This document shows positions 32,823 to 41,534 of a stretch of 64,000 nucleotides of DNA, in pieces (position 1 is the first letter of the stretch; each line of letters opens with the position of its first letter). A program made the position numbers and the translations under genes. Source of the stretch: Blastocatellia bacterium (lineage in GTDB: Bacteria > Acidobacteriota > Blastocatellia > Pyrinomonadales > Pyrinomonadaceae); NCBI GenBank assembly GCA_003488005.1, contig DNND01000053.1, positions 26,147 through 90,146 on the forward strand. Direction: 5' to 3'. The notes under the pieces were generated by a model. That model was given only the letters and a program-made list of their open reading frames with translations, was not told the origin of the DNA and did not search any database.

Positions 32823-32884
32823 AGGACAGGCATTCCTTCTGTCCTCAACAACGTAAATAAAGGACAGGAAAGAATGTCTGTTCT
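32823..32884. repeat. Short inverted element AGGACAG...CTGTCCT
   Basis: The two halves 32823-32845 and 32861-32884 each contain AGGACAG facing a CTGTCCT or CTGTTCT, and the halves also pair with each other. It lies just after nuoB and may also terminate its transcript. Confidence 0.6.
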
Positions 32885-32949
32885 GCCACCCCTCGCGTTC
32901 TAAACATTTCACAAGCGCGCAACATCCAATGCGCTGCGGAGGTTCACAA

Positions 32950-33621
32950 ATGAAGTCGGTTAATTCAAGGCGATTGATATCGCTGTTGACTCTCTTAGTT
33001 ATGCTGTCACTACCGATGCTGGTTGCGGCGCAGAGACGCACGCGGCCCAGACTGCGGCGGACTGTGCGCCGCACGACGACTGCACGGACCGGGACAACGC
33101 CGCTTGGTCCAATAGTTCCGGTCGGTACCAATCTGAAGATTCGCATCGAGGACGGTCTCTCGAGCAAAGACTCGCGCGTCGGCGATAGGTTTACGGCGAC
33201 GGCGCTTGATCCGGTGCGCTTTAACGAAGGCAGAATTACCGGGCACATCAGCTCGATTCAAAAGTCAGGAAAGATACAAGGACGCACCAGCATGAACCTG
33301 GCGTTTGATACGATCACGCTTGGTGATCGCACCAGCACGCTGCATGGCTACGTGACGCGTGTTTATGGCAGCGAGTCCGGCTCGCGCGCAGACAACGAAG
33401 GCGGTGTGGAATCCGGCAGCCGTACGAACCAGACCATCAAGCGCGGCGCTATTGGTGCCGGCGCGGGCGCAGTGCTGGGGGCGATTGTTGGTGGCGGAAA
33501 AGGCGCCGCGATCGGTTTGATACTCGGAGGCGCTGGCGGCGCAGGCTCGCTGGCGGTGCAGGGAAGCAAGGAACTGAGAATCGAGCCGGGAACCGAAATG
33601 CTGGTGCGCGTCACGCGCTAG
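32950..33621 (+). CDS. Secreted glycine-zipper protein
   Basis: The start at 32950 has a perfect GGAGG seven bases upstream (223 residues). The signal peptide ends at about LVAAQ. A basic, Arg/Thr-rich stretch follows. Then comes a beta-rich domain (VPVGTNLKIRIEDGLSSKDSRVGDRFTATAL). Then follows a glycine-zipper block (GAIGAGAGAVLGAIVGGGKGAAIGLILGGAGGAGSLA) and a short tail with TEMLVRV. Glycine zippers insert in or span membranes, as in Slp and SmpA-like lipoproteins, so an outer-membrane-associated role is likely. The family is not otherwise known to me. A strong terminator follows. Confidence 0.75.
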   Translation: MKSVNSRRLISLLTLLVMLSLPMLVAAQRRTRPRLRRTVRRTTTARTGTTPLGPIVPVGTNLKIRIEDGLSSKDSRVGDRFTATALDPVRFNEGRITGHISSIQKSGKIQGRTSMNLAFDTITLGDRTSTLHGYVTRVYGSESGSRADNEGGVESGSRTNQTIKRGAIGAGAGAVLGAIVGGGKGAAIGLILGGAGGAGSLAVQGSKELRIEPGTEMLVRVTR

Positions 33622-33660
33622 TCGTTCGCTCAACTAAACGGTTTTTGCTCGCTGTAATCT

Positions 33661-33704
33661 CAGGCGCAAAGAAGTCGGCTCTGTCGCTTCTTTGCGCCTG
33701 TTTT
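33661..33704 (+). terminator. Intrinsic terminator after the glycine-zipper gene
   Basis: A perfect 14-bp stem (33661-33674 with 33687-33700) followed by TTTT. Confidence 0.88.
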
Positions 33705-33802
33705 CGTTTCCAGGCAGCGAGACAAACCGGTGTGGATTCTTTATGGGAAGCAAACTGCAACTCCCGCCGTCTAATCTTTGTTAGTCAAAAACGGAGGAGC
33801 GG

Positions 33803-34393
33803 ATGGAGCAGCGCGCGCTAATGGCGGAACCGACAATTGACGAGCGCGTCATCGCAGCCTGCCAGCAGGGGGACAGGGATGCCTTTGGTCTGTTGTTTGA
33901 TAGCTACAAGGACAAGGTGTTTTCTATCGCAGTCTATTCATTGGGCGGTGATCAAGCAGCGGCCAGCGACGTTTCGCAACAGATATTTCTGAAACTAATG
34001 ACGAACATCGGCCAGTTTCGCGGCGATTCCGCTTTTACCACCTGGCTCTATCGCATGGTCGTAAACACCTGCATCGACGAGCAACGAAAGCGCGGACGCT
34101 TTCTGCAATTTGGAGAATCGAGTCCGATGAGCAAGGTCGCAGATAGAAGGGGCCCGGAGAAACATTATGCGAAACGTGAAGTTGCCGACAGCGTGCAAGC
34201 GGCAATCCAGGAATTGAAACCGAAATGGCGTCTGCCGATATTGTTGAAGTATGTCGAAGGACTTTCGTACGAAGAAATCGCCAACGTACTAGGTTGCTCA
34301 AAGGGTACGGTCGCCTCTCGACTTAATCGTGGCCATCAGGCACTTGCCAGAAAGTTATCCCACTTGCGAGGCGAAATTGTTTTAGGAGATTAG
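33803..34393 (+). CDS. ECF-type RNA polymerase sigma factor
   Basis: The 196-residue protein has the region 2 core (LLFDSYKDKVFSIAVYSLGGDQAAASDVSQQIFLKLM) with the RpoD-like FLKL and QIFLK segments. Region 4 is SYEEIANVLGCSKGTVASRLNRGHQALARKL, with a helix-turn-helix at about residues 155-180. A strong GGAGGAGCGG site precedes the ATG. An in-frame alternative is MAEPTIDERV seven codons in. The next gene encodes a zinc-finger anti-sigma and FecR protein, so this is a sigma/anti-sigma pair that responds to an envelope signal. Confidence 0.92.
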   Translation: MEQRALMAEPTIDERVIAACQQGDRDAFGLLFDSYKDKVFSIAVYSLGGDQAAASDVSQQIFLKLMTNIGQFRGDSAFTTWLYRMVVNTCIDEQRKRGRFLQFGESSPMSKVADRRGPEKHYAKREVADSVQAAIQELKPKWRLPILLKYVEGLSYEEIANVLGCSKGTVASRLNRGHQALARKLSHLRGEIVLGD

Positions 34394-34395
34394 AA

Positions 34396-35595
34396 ATGTT
34401 TTCGCAGCACGTTGCCAAAGATTTATCCGCCTACTGCAATGGTGAAATCTCCGGCGCAGACTCGCGCCGGATTGCCGAGCACTTGATTGCCTGCAACCGC
34501 TGTCGCGAGCAGTTTGAAGAGATAAAGCTCGGAGTGAAACTCGCCGAGCAATTGCCGCAACTGTCCGCTCCGGACTCACTCTGGCTCGAGTTCCAGGTTC
34601 AATTGGACGCAGTTGGTACGCTCGTGAAGGAACCGCAGCCGCTTGTTTCCAAGCGAAAGGTTTTCGGGCGAAAGTCTACCTTGCGAAGTTGGCGTTTGGT
34701 GCCGGTGGCCGCGGTGTTGCTACTTATTACCGGTATCGGCGCGCTTTATTTTTACCCGCGACCGTCGCTGCCTTTCTGGGAAGTGGTTCGGCTCAATGGT
34801 TCTCCACGAATTGCCTCGTCACCCATCGATGAAAAAGGCCGGCTGGCGTTGGGCGAGTGGCTGGAGACTGATGGCTCCTCGCGCGCGCAGATTGACGTCG
34901 GTTCAATTGGCCAGGTGGAGATCGATCCGAATACGCGCGTGCGCCTGGTGACAGCAAGAGCCACGGAACATCGACTCGAGCTTGCGCGTGGAAAGATGAG
35001 CGCGAGGATTTGGGCGCCGCCGCGGCTGTTCTTTGTCGACACGCCATCGGCGGTGGCCGCGGATCTTGGTTGTGCGTACACGCTGGAGGTTGACGACAAT
35101 GGCGCGGGACTCTTGCACGTTACGATGGGGTGGGTTGCGCTACAGCTGAAGGACAGGGAGTCAATGGTCCCGGCGGGCGCGAGTTGCGCGACGCGTCCCG
35201 GGATTGGACCAGGGACGCCGTACTTCGAAGATGCGTCGCAACCGTTTCGACTGGCACTTTCAAAGTTTGATTTCGAACCAAACGATAAAAACTGGTCCAT
35301 AATTCCAACGCTTGATGTCCTTTTGGGGCAGGCGAAACCGCGCGACTCGTTGACGTTGTGGCATCTACTTCCCCGCGTCCAGGGAACCGATCGCGAGCGC
35401 GTCTATGATCGTTTGACTCTGCTGGTCGCGCCGCCGGATGGAGTTACGCGCGAAGGAGTTTTGCAACTCAACGAGCAAATGCTGCAACAGTGGCGAGACA
35501 AAATGGAGACAACCTGGACTCGCGAGTCCCAACCGCAGAAGACTGTTGGCCTCTGGATTCGCGCAGTCGGCGAGGTAAGGGGACTGGTACGTTAG
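34396..35595 (+). CDS. Zinc-finger anti-sigma factor fused to a periplasmic FecR-like domain
   Basis: The gene begins three bases after the sigma gene, with GGAG seven bases before the ATG. The 399-residue protein has an N-terminal zf-HC2 domain (IAEHLIACNRCREQFEE, the HxxxCxxC zinc site), one transmembrane helix (about residues 100-117, VPVAAVLLLITGIGALYFY), and a FecR-type beta domain. This is the layout of anti-sigma factors that hold a cytoplasmic ECF sigma and sense the periplasm. The large outer domain is bigger than in simple zinc anti-sigmas. The signal it senses is unknown. Confidence 0.88.
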   Translation: MFSQHVAKDLSAYCNGEISGADSRRIAEHLIACNRCREQFEEIKLGVKLAEQLPQLSAPDSLWLEFQVQLDAVGTLVKEPQPLVSKRKVFGRKSTLRSWRLVPVAAVLLLITGIGALYFYPRPSLPFWEVVRLNGSPRIASSPIDEKGRLALGEWLETDGSSRAQIDVGSIGQVEIDPNTRVRLVTARATEHRLELARGKMSARIWAPPRLFFVDTPSAVAADLGCAYTLEVDDNGAGLLHVTMGWVALQLKDRESMVPAGASCATRPGIGPGTPYFEDASQPFRLALSKFDFEPNDKNWSIIPTLDVLLGQAKPRDSLTLWHLLPRVQGTDRERVYDRLTLLVAPPDGVTREGVLQLNEQMLQQWRDKMETTWTRESQPQKTVGLWIRAVGEVRGLVR

Positions 35596-35626
35596 CAGTC
35601 AAAGACTTAATCAGGAGAAGACAAAC

Positions 35627-36286
35627 ATGCGGAACAATCAGTCCGGGAAATTTAGTCGCAGAAGTTTTATTAAGCATGCTTCGCTGTTTGCAATGGCGTT
35701 GCCATCTTTGCAACTAGGCTTGCTGACAATGTGGGGTTGTCGAGGCCAAACCCGGGTAAGGGCAGCTCTGAACACCAACTCAGCAAACTTACCCTGGAAG
35801 ATCGCGACGGTATCCGAGAATGAGCCGGGCGAGCCGCTGATCATCTCAGGAACGATCTACGCGCCTGATGGCCGCACGCCTTTGCCGGGCATGAATTTGT
35901 GGGTATATCAAACTGACGCCACGGGCCATTACTCAAAGCTTTCGGAAAGTGGAGGCGATAATCGCAACACGCGTATTCATGGCTTGCTGCGAACGAACGC
36001 TGACGGGCGTTACGAGTTTCGCACGATCAAGCCCGCGCCTTACCCGGAACGCAACAACCCCGCCCATATACATGCGTATGTATCCGGACCGGGCTATCCC
36101 GAGTACTGGATCGATGACTTCGTGTTTGAGGGTGATCCGTTTATTACCCAGGAAATACGTGGGAAGCTGTCGGGTGAGGGAAACTTTGCTTCCATTCTCA
36201 AACTGACCCGCGGCGCTGATGGCGTGTTGAGAGGAGTCCGCGACATAAAAGTTGAACGCTGCTCGCAGAATTGCACCGGACGTTGA
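35627..36286 (+). CDS. Tat-exported intradiol ring-cleavage dioxygenase-like protein
   Basis: An AGGAG site lies nine bases before the ATG. The 219-residue protein has a twin-arginine signal (SRRSFIK, residues 10-16) with a hydrophobic stretch ending in a Cys (MWGC), so it may be a Tat lipoprotein. The fold matches protocatechuate/catechol dioxygenases: GTIYAPDGRTPLPGMNLWVYQ, then the iron ligands Tyr102, Tyr139, His147 and His149 (GHYSK, APYPERNNPAHIHAY). The ligand spacing (37, 8, 2) is close to the known enzymes. It would bind ferric iron and open catechol-type rings, but in the periplasm. The tat genes are about 20 kb away. Confidence 0.8.
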   Translation: MRNNQSGKFSRRSFIKHASLFAMALPSLQLGLLTMWGCRGQTRVRAALNTNSANLPWKIATVSENEPGEPLIISGTIYAPDGRTPLPGMNLWVYQTDATGHYSKLSESGGDNRNTRIHGLLRTNADGRYEFRTIKPAPYPERNNPAHIHAYVSGPGYPEYWIDDFVFEGDPFITQEIRGKLSGEGNFASILKLTRGADGVLRGVRDIKVERCSQNCTGR

Positions 36287-36335
36287 TTGAATGTTGCGTT
36301 TGCCCGTTTGCTGTTAGTTCATGATCAGAGACTTC

Positions 36336-37457
36336 ATGAAACATAAGTTCTCAATCGTGATGCTTGTGTTGTTCACGCCGCTATTCTTGTTTTCAGCGGC
36401 AGCTGCTCATCCCGCAACGGGTATCGTTTTGGATCGCGCCGGCAATGTTTACTTCAGCGACCTGGAAACTGTCTGGAAGATCGACACTCAGGGAAGGCTG
36501 TCTGTGTTTCGCGCCGGCGTCAGCGGCAGGCATGTGCACGAACTGACGATTGATGCGCAGGACAATATTTATGGTGGAGATATCAGTTACGAGGGACAGA
36601 AATGGGTGAGCGATGTCTGGAAGATGAGACCCGACGGGACTAGCACTTATCTATTGGAACCCACGACTCATCCGCCGCGCAGCATGAGCAATTGGTTGGA
36701 TCGCGACGGCAACATGTATCTAGTAGATCAAAACAACCACACCAAGACGAGAACAGTTTTGCTGCGTCGCTCGCCTGACGGGCAGGTGATAAGTTTGGCG
36801 GGTGTCGCCTACGGTCACCAGGACGGCAAGGGTGCTGCCGCCAAGTTCAGTAGCGTCGGGGGCATGGCGTTTGGACCAGATGGCAGCTTGTATCTCAGCG
36901 ATGGTGATGCCGTGCGGAAAGTAACGATGGAGGGTTCGGTAACGACTTTGGCCCGAGAGCTAACCGCCAGAACCGCCGATGACAAGCCGTCATTATTTGG
37001 CACAGCGTACGGAAGCCTGACCGGTTTGGCAGTTAGCTCTTCCGGATCAGTTTACGTTGCCGACGCAGGAAACCGCCGGCTCCTTAGGATTAATCCCGAC
37101 GGAAAAACAGAAGTAGTTTTGCGGACAGATCCTCCGTATTTTCCCAATGGAGTCGCCGCGTCACCGGATGGCGCCATTTATGTGCTTGAAGTTGGATTTA
37201 CTTTACCGAATATCTCGAGTGGACCACGCGTTAGAAAGATCTCCGCCGACGGCAGCAACAGCATCATCGCGACCGTAGGATCTCAGGATGCGGGTAGCGT
37301 CAAGGCCGCGGTCGCCCAGGGAGCAGGAATGTCCACGGAAGGTTTCCTGGCGTTTTTTCCCAGCGGCAACCTCATCAAGTATGGTGCTGCAATTCTTGGC
37401 GTGACTCTGCTTTCAACTCTCGCTATTCTGTGGCGCAGGAGAAAACTACGAGCATGA
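36336..37457 (+). CDS. Secreted NHL-type beta-propeller protein with C-terminal membrane anchor
   Basis: From the second ATG at 36336 (373 residues; 36321 is the alternative), the protein has a signal peptide (VMLVLFTPLFLFSAAAA). Propeller blades follow, each ending D-x-x-G-N-hydrophobic-Y (for example IVLDRAGNVYFSDL, LTIDAQDNIYGGDI, GMAFGPDGSLYLSDGDAVRKV, LAVSSSGSVYVADAGNRRLLRI). A transmembrane helix near the C-terminus precedes WRRRKLRA. NHL and SMP-30 propellers bind substrates or other proteins, and no catalytic centre is evident. It is translationally coupled to the haem protein gene, overlapping as ATGA. Confidence 0.82.
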   Translation: MKHKFSIVMLVLFTPLFLFSAAAAHPATGIVLDRAGNVYFSDLETVWKIDTQGRLSVFRAGVSGRHVHELTIDAQDNIYGGDISYEGQKWVSDVWKMRPDGTSTYLLEPTTHPPRSMSNWLDRDGNMYLVDQNNHTKTRTVLLRRSPDGQVISLAGVAYGHQDGKGAAAKFSSVGGMAFGPDGSLYLSDGDAVRKVTMEGSVTTLARELTARTADDKPSLFGTAYGSLTGLAVSSSGSVYVADAGNRRLLRINPDGKTEVVLRTDPPYFPNGVAASPDGAIYVLEVGFTLPNISSGPRVRKISADGSNSIIATVGSQDAGSVKAAVAQGAGMSTEGFLAFFPSGNLIKYGAAILGVTLLSTLAILWRRRKLRA

Positions 37458-37927
37458 AACGATCATTCAGAGTTCTTCGCTGGCTCGTTATTTTGTTAGC
37501 CACCGGCTTTATCATCATGCAGTTTTATCGCATGCCCAAGGCAAATCCTGCGATTGATCCAACCCAGACTATCGAGTCGCATTTACAAGTTAGCCCGCAG
37601 GCAGAGGCGATCTTCGACCGCTCTTGCAATGATTGTCATTCGAATAAGACGCGCTGGCCGTGGTACTCGAATGTGGCGCCTTCGTCCTGGCTTGTGATTA
37701 GTGATGTGAATGATGCGCGCGGCGCGATGAACCTTTCGCAGTGGGGTGCTTATGATAAGGACAAACAAGCTCGCCGGCTGAGAGACATGTGTGAACAGGT
37801 CCAGGATGGCCAGATGCCGCTGAGCATTTATACTCCGCTGCATCCCGGCTCAAAACTTTCGGCTGAAGACAAGAAGACGCTTTGCGATTGGGCCAACTCT
37901 GAACGCACGCGAATTTCTACTCCATAA
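37454..37927 (+). CDS. Membrane-anchored c-type haem protein (haem-binding domain)
   Basis: The start ATG overlaps the propeller stop as ATGA. The 157-residue protein has an N-terminal anchor (VILLATGFIIMQFY) and the haem attachment motif CNDCH at residues 58-62. SNKTRWPWYSNVAPSSWLV follows, a block typical of the haem-binding domain family. It is a periplasmic electron carrier or sensor. Placed after the Tat dioxygenase and the propeller, it could pass electrons to or from them, but that is inference. Confidence 0.85.
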   Translation: MKRSFRVLRWLVILLATGFIIMQFYRMPKANPAIDPTQTIESHLQVSPQAEAIFDRSCNDCHSNKTRWPWYSNVAPSSWLVISDVNDARGAMNLSQWGAYDKDKQARRLRDMCEQVQDGQMPLSIYTPLHPGSKLSAEDKKTLCDWANSERTRISTP

Positions 37928-37936
37928 GATTTTAGC

Positions 37937-38060
37937 CGCGGATTAACGCGGATAAGCGCGGATCAGAAAAGAACAATTCTCAAAGATCCTAATCTGAGTT
38001 GTCTGAATTGTTTCCAAGGTATTGGTTTGAATCCGCGTTCATCCGCGCAAATCCGCGGCT
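37937..38060. repeat. Facing 10-base arrays, unit CGCGGATNAR
   Basis: The left arm 37937-37966 has three 10-base units (CGCGGATTAA, CGCGGATAAG, CGCGGATCAG). The right arm 38031-38060 has three reverse-complement units (ATCCGCGTTC, ATCCGCGCAA, ATCCGCGGCT). The design matches the heptad elements but the period is ten. It lies between convergent genes. Confidence 0.8.
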
Positions 38061-38066
38061 AACGTT

Positions 38067-38699
38067 TTAGATTCCTTCCAGATGGCGTGTGTCGTTGATA
38101 TTGAGAACACGCACAAAGCCATCGGACCGCAGGTCAAAGCGGGCGATGCCGCAATTCGAAGTAGCAATCCACACCGGCTTTAAGTCGGGCGCGTCCAGCG
38201 CTCCCATCAAGTGCAGAATCAGAATGCAGATAGTTCCGGTGTGGGCAAACATCACAATCCGCCCACCCTTGTGTTGCTCAATTACCTCATCAAGTTTTCG
38301 CGACGCGCGATCGAGCGTTTGCCGGTAGCTTTCTCCGCCAGCTAGTACGTGCTCAAAATCTCGGCGTAACAATGCCTGATACTGTTCCGGGTGCTGTTCC
38401 GCAGCTTCTTCGAAAGTTAAACCTTCCATGACGCCGACGCTGCGTTCGCGCAATGCTTCGGTTGCCTCCAATTCTATGCCGACTCGCTTGGCCAGCGGTG
38501 TCGCAGTTTCGATTGCTCGCGGCAGATCGCTGGAATAGATAGCATCGAATTTTTCCGAGGCGAGCGCGCGGGCAGTAGCTTCCGCTTGTTTGCGACCACG
38601 GGCCGACAGAGGAGTGTCGGTGTGGCCGCCAAAGCGACCTTCAGCGTTACCCTGCGATTGGCCGTGACGAATGATGACGACGTGGGTGGTTAAGGACAT
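38067..38699 (-). CDS. Histidine phosphatase (phosphoglycerate mutase-like) family protein
   Basis: I start at the ATG at 38699 (210 residues); the longer frame would run through a repeat. The RHG motif IIRHGQSQGNAEGRF near the N-terminus carries the phospho-acceptor histidine. DAIYSSDLPRAIETA, LRERSVGVMEG and VMFAHTGTI are the expected arginine, glutamate and second histidine segments. The family removes or moves phosphate on small molecules. The substrate is not clear; cobalamin phosphatase CobC and generic PhoE are both possible. No neighbour helps. Confidence 0.85.
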   Translation of the reverse strand: MSLTTHVVIIRHGQSQGNAEGRFGGHTDTPLSARGRKQAEATARALASEKFDAIYSSDLPRAIETATPLAKRVGIELEATEALRERSVGVMEGLTFEEAAEQHPEQYQALLRRDFEHVLAGGESYRQTLDRASRKLDEVIEQHKGGRIVMFAHTGTICILILHLMGALDAPDLKPVWIATSNCGIARFDLRSDGFVRVLNINDTRHLEGI

Positions 38700-38700
38700 A

Positions 38701-38849
38701 GTGCTGGGTGCTGAGCAATGAGTGCCGAGCAATGAGTGCTGAGTACGAGTGTAGGTCAAGACGAAGGTCACTCTTGGAAGTTATCGAACCGGACTCACCA
38801 CTCATCGGTCAACACTCATTGCTCATTGCTCATTGCTCAGCACTCATTA
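38701..38849. repeat. Facing heptad arrays, unit GTGCTGA/GCAATGA
   Basis: The left arm 38701-38749 has six clear units (GTGCTGG, GTGCTGA, GCAATGA, GTGCCGA, GCAATGA, GTGCTGA) and a drifting seventh. The right arm 38799-38849 has seven facing units (CACTCAT, CGGTCAA, CACTCAT, TGCTCAT, TGCTCAT, TGCTCAG, CACTCAT). The spacer is 49 bases. It fills the gap between two minus-strand genes, downstream of prfA and directly upstream of the histidine phosphatase start. Confidence 0.85.
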
Positions 38850-38857
38850 CTTTCGAT

Positions 38858-39934
38858 CTACGCCGCGACTGCCTCATTCTTCAATTTCTCAGCCTGATCG
38901 TGGGTGATGAGCGCCTGAATGATTTCGTCGAGGTTGCCTTCCATTACCAGGTCGAGCTGGTGAATCGTGAGCCCAATACGATGGTCAGTGACGCGGTTTT
39001 CCTTGAAGTTATAAGTGCGGATCTTTTCAGAACGGTCGCCGGAACCAACCATCGAACGGCGTTCGCTGGCAACTGCATCGTGTTGCTTCTGTTCCTCAAG
39101 TTCCTGCAAACGAGCTCGCAACACGCGCATCGCTTTCTCGCGATTCTTGAGTTGGGACTTCTCGTCCTGCATGGACACAACCACATTCGTGGGCAAATGC
39201 GTGATGCGGACCGCCGAATAAGTTGTGTTAACCGACTGGCCGCCAGGACCGGAAGAACAGAATGTGTCGATGCGCAAATCCTTCGGATCAATCTTTACGT
39301 CAACTTCTTCAGCTTCGGGCAGCACCGCAACCGTGATCGCGGAGGTATGAATTCGTCCGCTGCCTTCGGTTTGCGGCACCCGCTGCACGCGATGCACGCC
39401 CGACTCGTGCTTCATCTTTGAATAAACCTTGTCGCCTTCGATCAAAACCACGGCTTCTTTGATGCCGCCGATTCCCGTCTCGGAAGAATCGAGGACTTCA
39501 AAGCGCCAGCCCTGCTTCTCGGCATAGCGACTGTACATACGCAGCATGTCGCCGGCGAATAAACTCGCTTCGTCGCCACCAGTGCCGGCACGAATCTCGA
39601 CGATTACATTCTTCTCGTCGTTTGGATCAGATGGAACGAGCAGCACTTTCAACTCGGCGTCGGTTTTCTCCAGCTTCCGCTGAAGTGTTTCAACTTCGGC
39701 GCGCGCCATCTCGCGCATCTCGTCGTCGTCGACGGTGTCGAGCAACTCGCGCGCACCCGTCAACTCTTCGTTCAGCGTTTTCCAGGCGTGATATTTTTCG
39801 ACTATCTCGCCCAGGTTGCGATGTTGCCGGGCCGCCTTGGTATAGGCCGCCTGGTCCGCCAGCAATTCCGGTGCAGACAACTCATTCGCTAACTCTTCGT
39901 AGCGCGTTTCTATTTGTTCAAGTCTCTGTAACAT
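38858..39934 (-). CDS. prfA: Peptide chain release factor 1
   Basis: With the ATG at 39934 (AAGG just upstream), the protein has 358 residues, close to E. coli RF1. The GGQ motif that triggers peptide release is at residues 231-233 ([10 protein letters not shown]). The codon-recognition tripeptide site reads PQT at 187-189, in the RF1 position (PxT) rather than the SPF of RF2. It should read UAA and UAG stop codons. The HemK/PrmC methyltransferase gene that is often next to prfA is absent here. A palindromic repeat separates it from the DUF1385 gene. Confidence 0.97.
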   Translation of the reverse strand: MLQRLEQIETRYEELANELSAPELLADQAAYTKAARQHRNLGEIVEKYHAWKTLNEELTGARELLDTVDDDEMREMARAEVETLQRKLEKTDAELKVLLVPSDPNDEKNVIVEIRAGTGGDEASLFAGDMLRMYSRYAEKQGWRFEVLDSSETGIGGIKEAVVLIEGDKVYSKMKHESGVHRVQRVPQTEGSGRIHTSAITVAVLPEAEEVDVKIDPKDLRIDTFCSSGPGGQSVNTTYSAVRITHLPTNVVVSMQDEKSQLKNREKAMRVLRARLQELEEQKQHDAVASERRSMVGSGDRSEKIRTYNFKENRVTDHRIGLTIHQLDLVMEGNLDEIIQALITHDQAEKLKNEAVAA

Positions 39935-39973
39935 AACCTTGTTCGACAAACGGGATGTTTCGGTTTGTGTCCC

Positions 39974-40161
39974 TCGACGCGTAGCGTCGGCTGAATTTAG
40001 CCCGGCGTTTCAACGCCAGGATTCAAGGGTTGTAAGTCCTCGTCGCGTAGCGACGATTGAACTCGCGCTATGTTCGGGCGTCGCTACGCGACCGCTGATT
40101 CTTCTTCGGTCTTCCCGGCCTTGAAAGGCCGGGCTAAATTCACACCGACGCTACGCGTCGA
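39974..40161. repeat. Nested palindromic element with GACGCGTAGCGTC ends
   Basis: The outer arms 39974-40022 and 40111-40161 are strongly inverted (TCGACGCGTAGCGTCGG at the left, its complement at the right, plus a shared AATTTAGCCCGGC segment). An inner palindrome (40041-40055, GTCGCGTAGCGACG) faces another at 40078-40092. The core GCGTAGCG recurs in the element at 14350-14577. It lies between two minus-strand genes, upstream of prfA. Confidence 0.8.
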
Positions 40162-40195
40162 AACGACTAACGAGAAGCTGAAGCTTATCGGACAT

Positions 40196-41392
40196 TCAGG
40201 ACATTGGCGCCAGCGCCGCTTCAGCCGGTTGCGGCTCGAGTTTCAACGATTCCTTCAAAGCTTCGATAGCAACCTCGAGTTGCTGATCGTCTGGCTCCTG
40301 CGTCGTGATGTTCTGGAGCCAAACGCCGGGCCGAGTGATTACTTTGAAGAACCAGCCGCTCTCTTTTTTCGCCGATACGCGAATGATTTCATAGGACAGG
40401 CCGGCGACAATCGGAATCAACGCTATGCGCACCAGGAAGTTGTAAACGAGCGAATCAAACTTGACGACTGAAAACAACACGATTGAGACGAGCATCACAA
40501 TCATCAAAAAGCTGGTACCGCAACGCGGATGTTGCCGAGGTTGCGGACGCGCGTTGGCGACCGTCAACGGCAGTCCCCGCTCCCAAGTGAACACAGTTTT
40601 GTGTTCGGCTCCGTGATACTCGAACACGCGTCGCAAGTCTTTCAGCAAAGAGAAACTGAAGATCATGATCAGAAAAAACGACATGCGAATTACGCCATCG
40701 ACCAAATTAAAAGCAATTGAAGGTCGAACGGGATGAAGATACGTTTTCGTAGCTGTCCACGCCCGCGTGTACCAGGGCCTTTCGACAGTTTCGGTCACGA
40801 CGCTTGTCGAATCGTTTACTTGCGGCTGAGTTGCGGGCGTGGCGACTGACGTTAGCGCCGGCGTTGGCGCCCAACCGGCAGCAATGAACAACGCATTCGT
40901 CAGCAACAACGGAGCAGCGACGAACAGTAGTACGTTAAAGATCAACGCGAAAATGATGGAACCTGCGGCGGCCGTTGTGCCGCCTTGCTTCATCTCATCC
41001 TTTGAACGTTTTTGTGTCGGGATAGGAAACAAGCCCGGGACCGCGCCGGTAACTCCGGCGAAGTCGCCTTCGCCTTCAATCACAGCCGGCGTCAGCGCGA
41101 ATTCCACTTGTTCAACTTCCGCTTCCTGCGCGTCGGCAAAAGCTTCATTGGCGGAAAAGTTTAAGGCCTTGATTCCGAGACCCATCGATTGCACCAACAC
41201 TGCACTGCCTCGTAGCACAGGCAGTTTCAACAGCGGATACTTGTCGCTCCACTTCGGCAGTCGCGCCGCCGTATGGATGATGGTTCCATCTGCTTTGCGC
41301 ACGGCGATGGCATAAGCGTTGGGCGTGCGCATCATGACGCCTTCAATTACCGCCTGGCCGCCAACAATTAGATCTCTTTCGTTTGTACTCAA
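40196..41392 (-). CDS. DUF1385 membrane protein (YqhQ-like)
   Basis: I start at a TTG at 41392 with AAGG eight bases upstream (398 residues); the longer frame would include a repeat element. The N-terminal block [20 protein letters not shown] is the DUF1385 signature. A charged loop follows, then several transmembrane helices ([48 protein letters not shown]), with [23 protein letters not shown] and a final [20 protein letters not shown]. The family is widespread in Firmicutes and Acidobacteria, often near prfA and rpmE, and its function is not known. That linkage agrees with the gene order here. Confidence 0.88.
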   Translation of the reverse strand: MSTNERDLIVGGQAVIEGVMMRTPNAYAIAVRKADGTIIHTAARLPKWSDKYPLLKLPVLRGSAVLVQSMGLGIKALNFSANEAFADAQEAEVEQVEFALTPAVIEGEGDFAGVTGAVPGLFPIPTQKRSKDEMKQGGTTAAAGSIIFALIFNVLLFVAAPLLLTNALFIAAGWAPTPALTSVATPATQPQVNDSTSVVTETVERPWYTRAWTATKTYLHPVRPSIAFNLVDGVIRMSFFLIMIFSFSLLKDLRRVFEYHGAEHKTVFTWERGLPLTVANARPQPRQHPRCGTSFLMIVMLVSIVLFSVVKFDSLVYNFLVRIALIPIVAGLSYEIIRVSAKKESGWFFKVITRPGVWLQNITTQEPDDQQLEVAIEALKESLKLEPQPAEAALAPMS

Positions 41393-41421
41393 TGTGATTA
41401 CCTTGTTGGTCAGATTCAAGA

Positions 41422-41486
41422 AGTTCAGAGTCCAACCTTTAGGTTGCTGATTGGGAAGCGGCAAGCTAAAGCCTGGACTCTAAACT
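41422..41486. repeat. Short inverted element, AGTTCAGAGTCC type
   Basis: The left arm (from 41422, AGTTCAGAGTCCAACCTTTAGG) and the right arm (41465-41486, GCTAAAGCCTGGACTCTAAACT) are imperfect inverted copies. It is the inverted partner of the element at 12261-12320. It sits between the divergent DUF1385 and serC genes. Confidence 0.65.
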
Positions 41487-41534
41487 ACTTGAAGCGGAAC
41501 AGCAGGTGAGCTTTCCAACAGCGGAGAAAATTGA

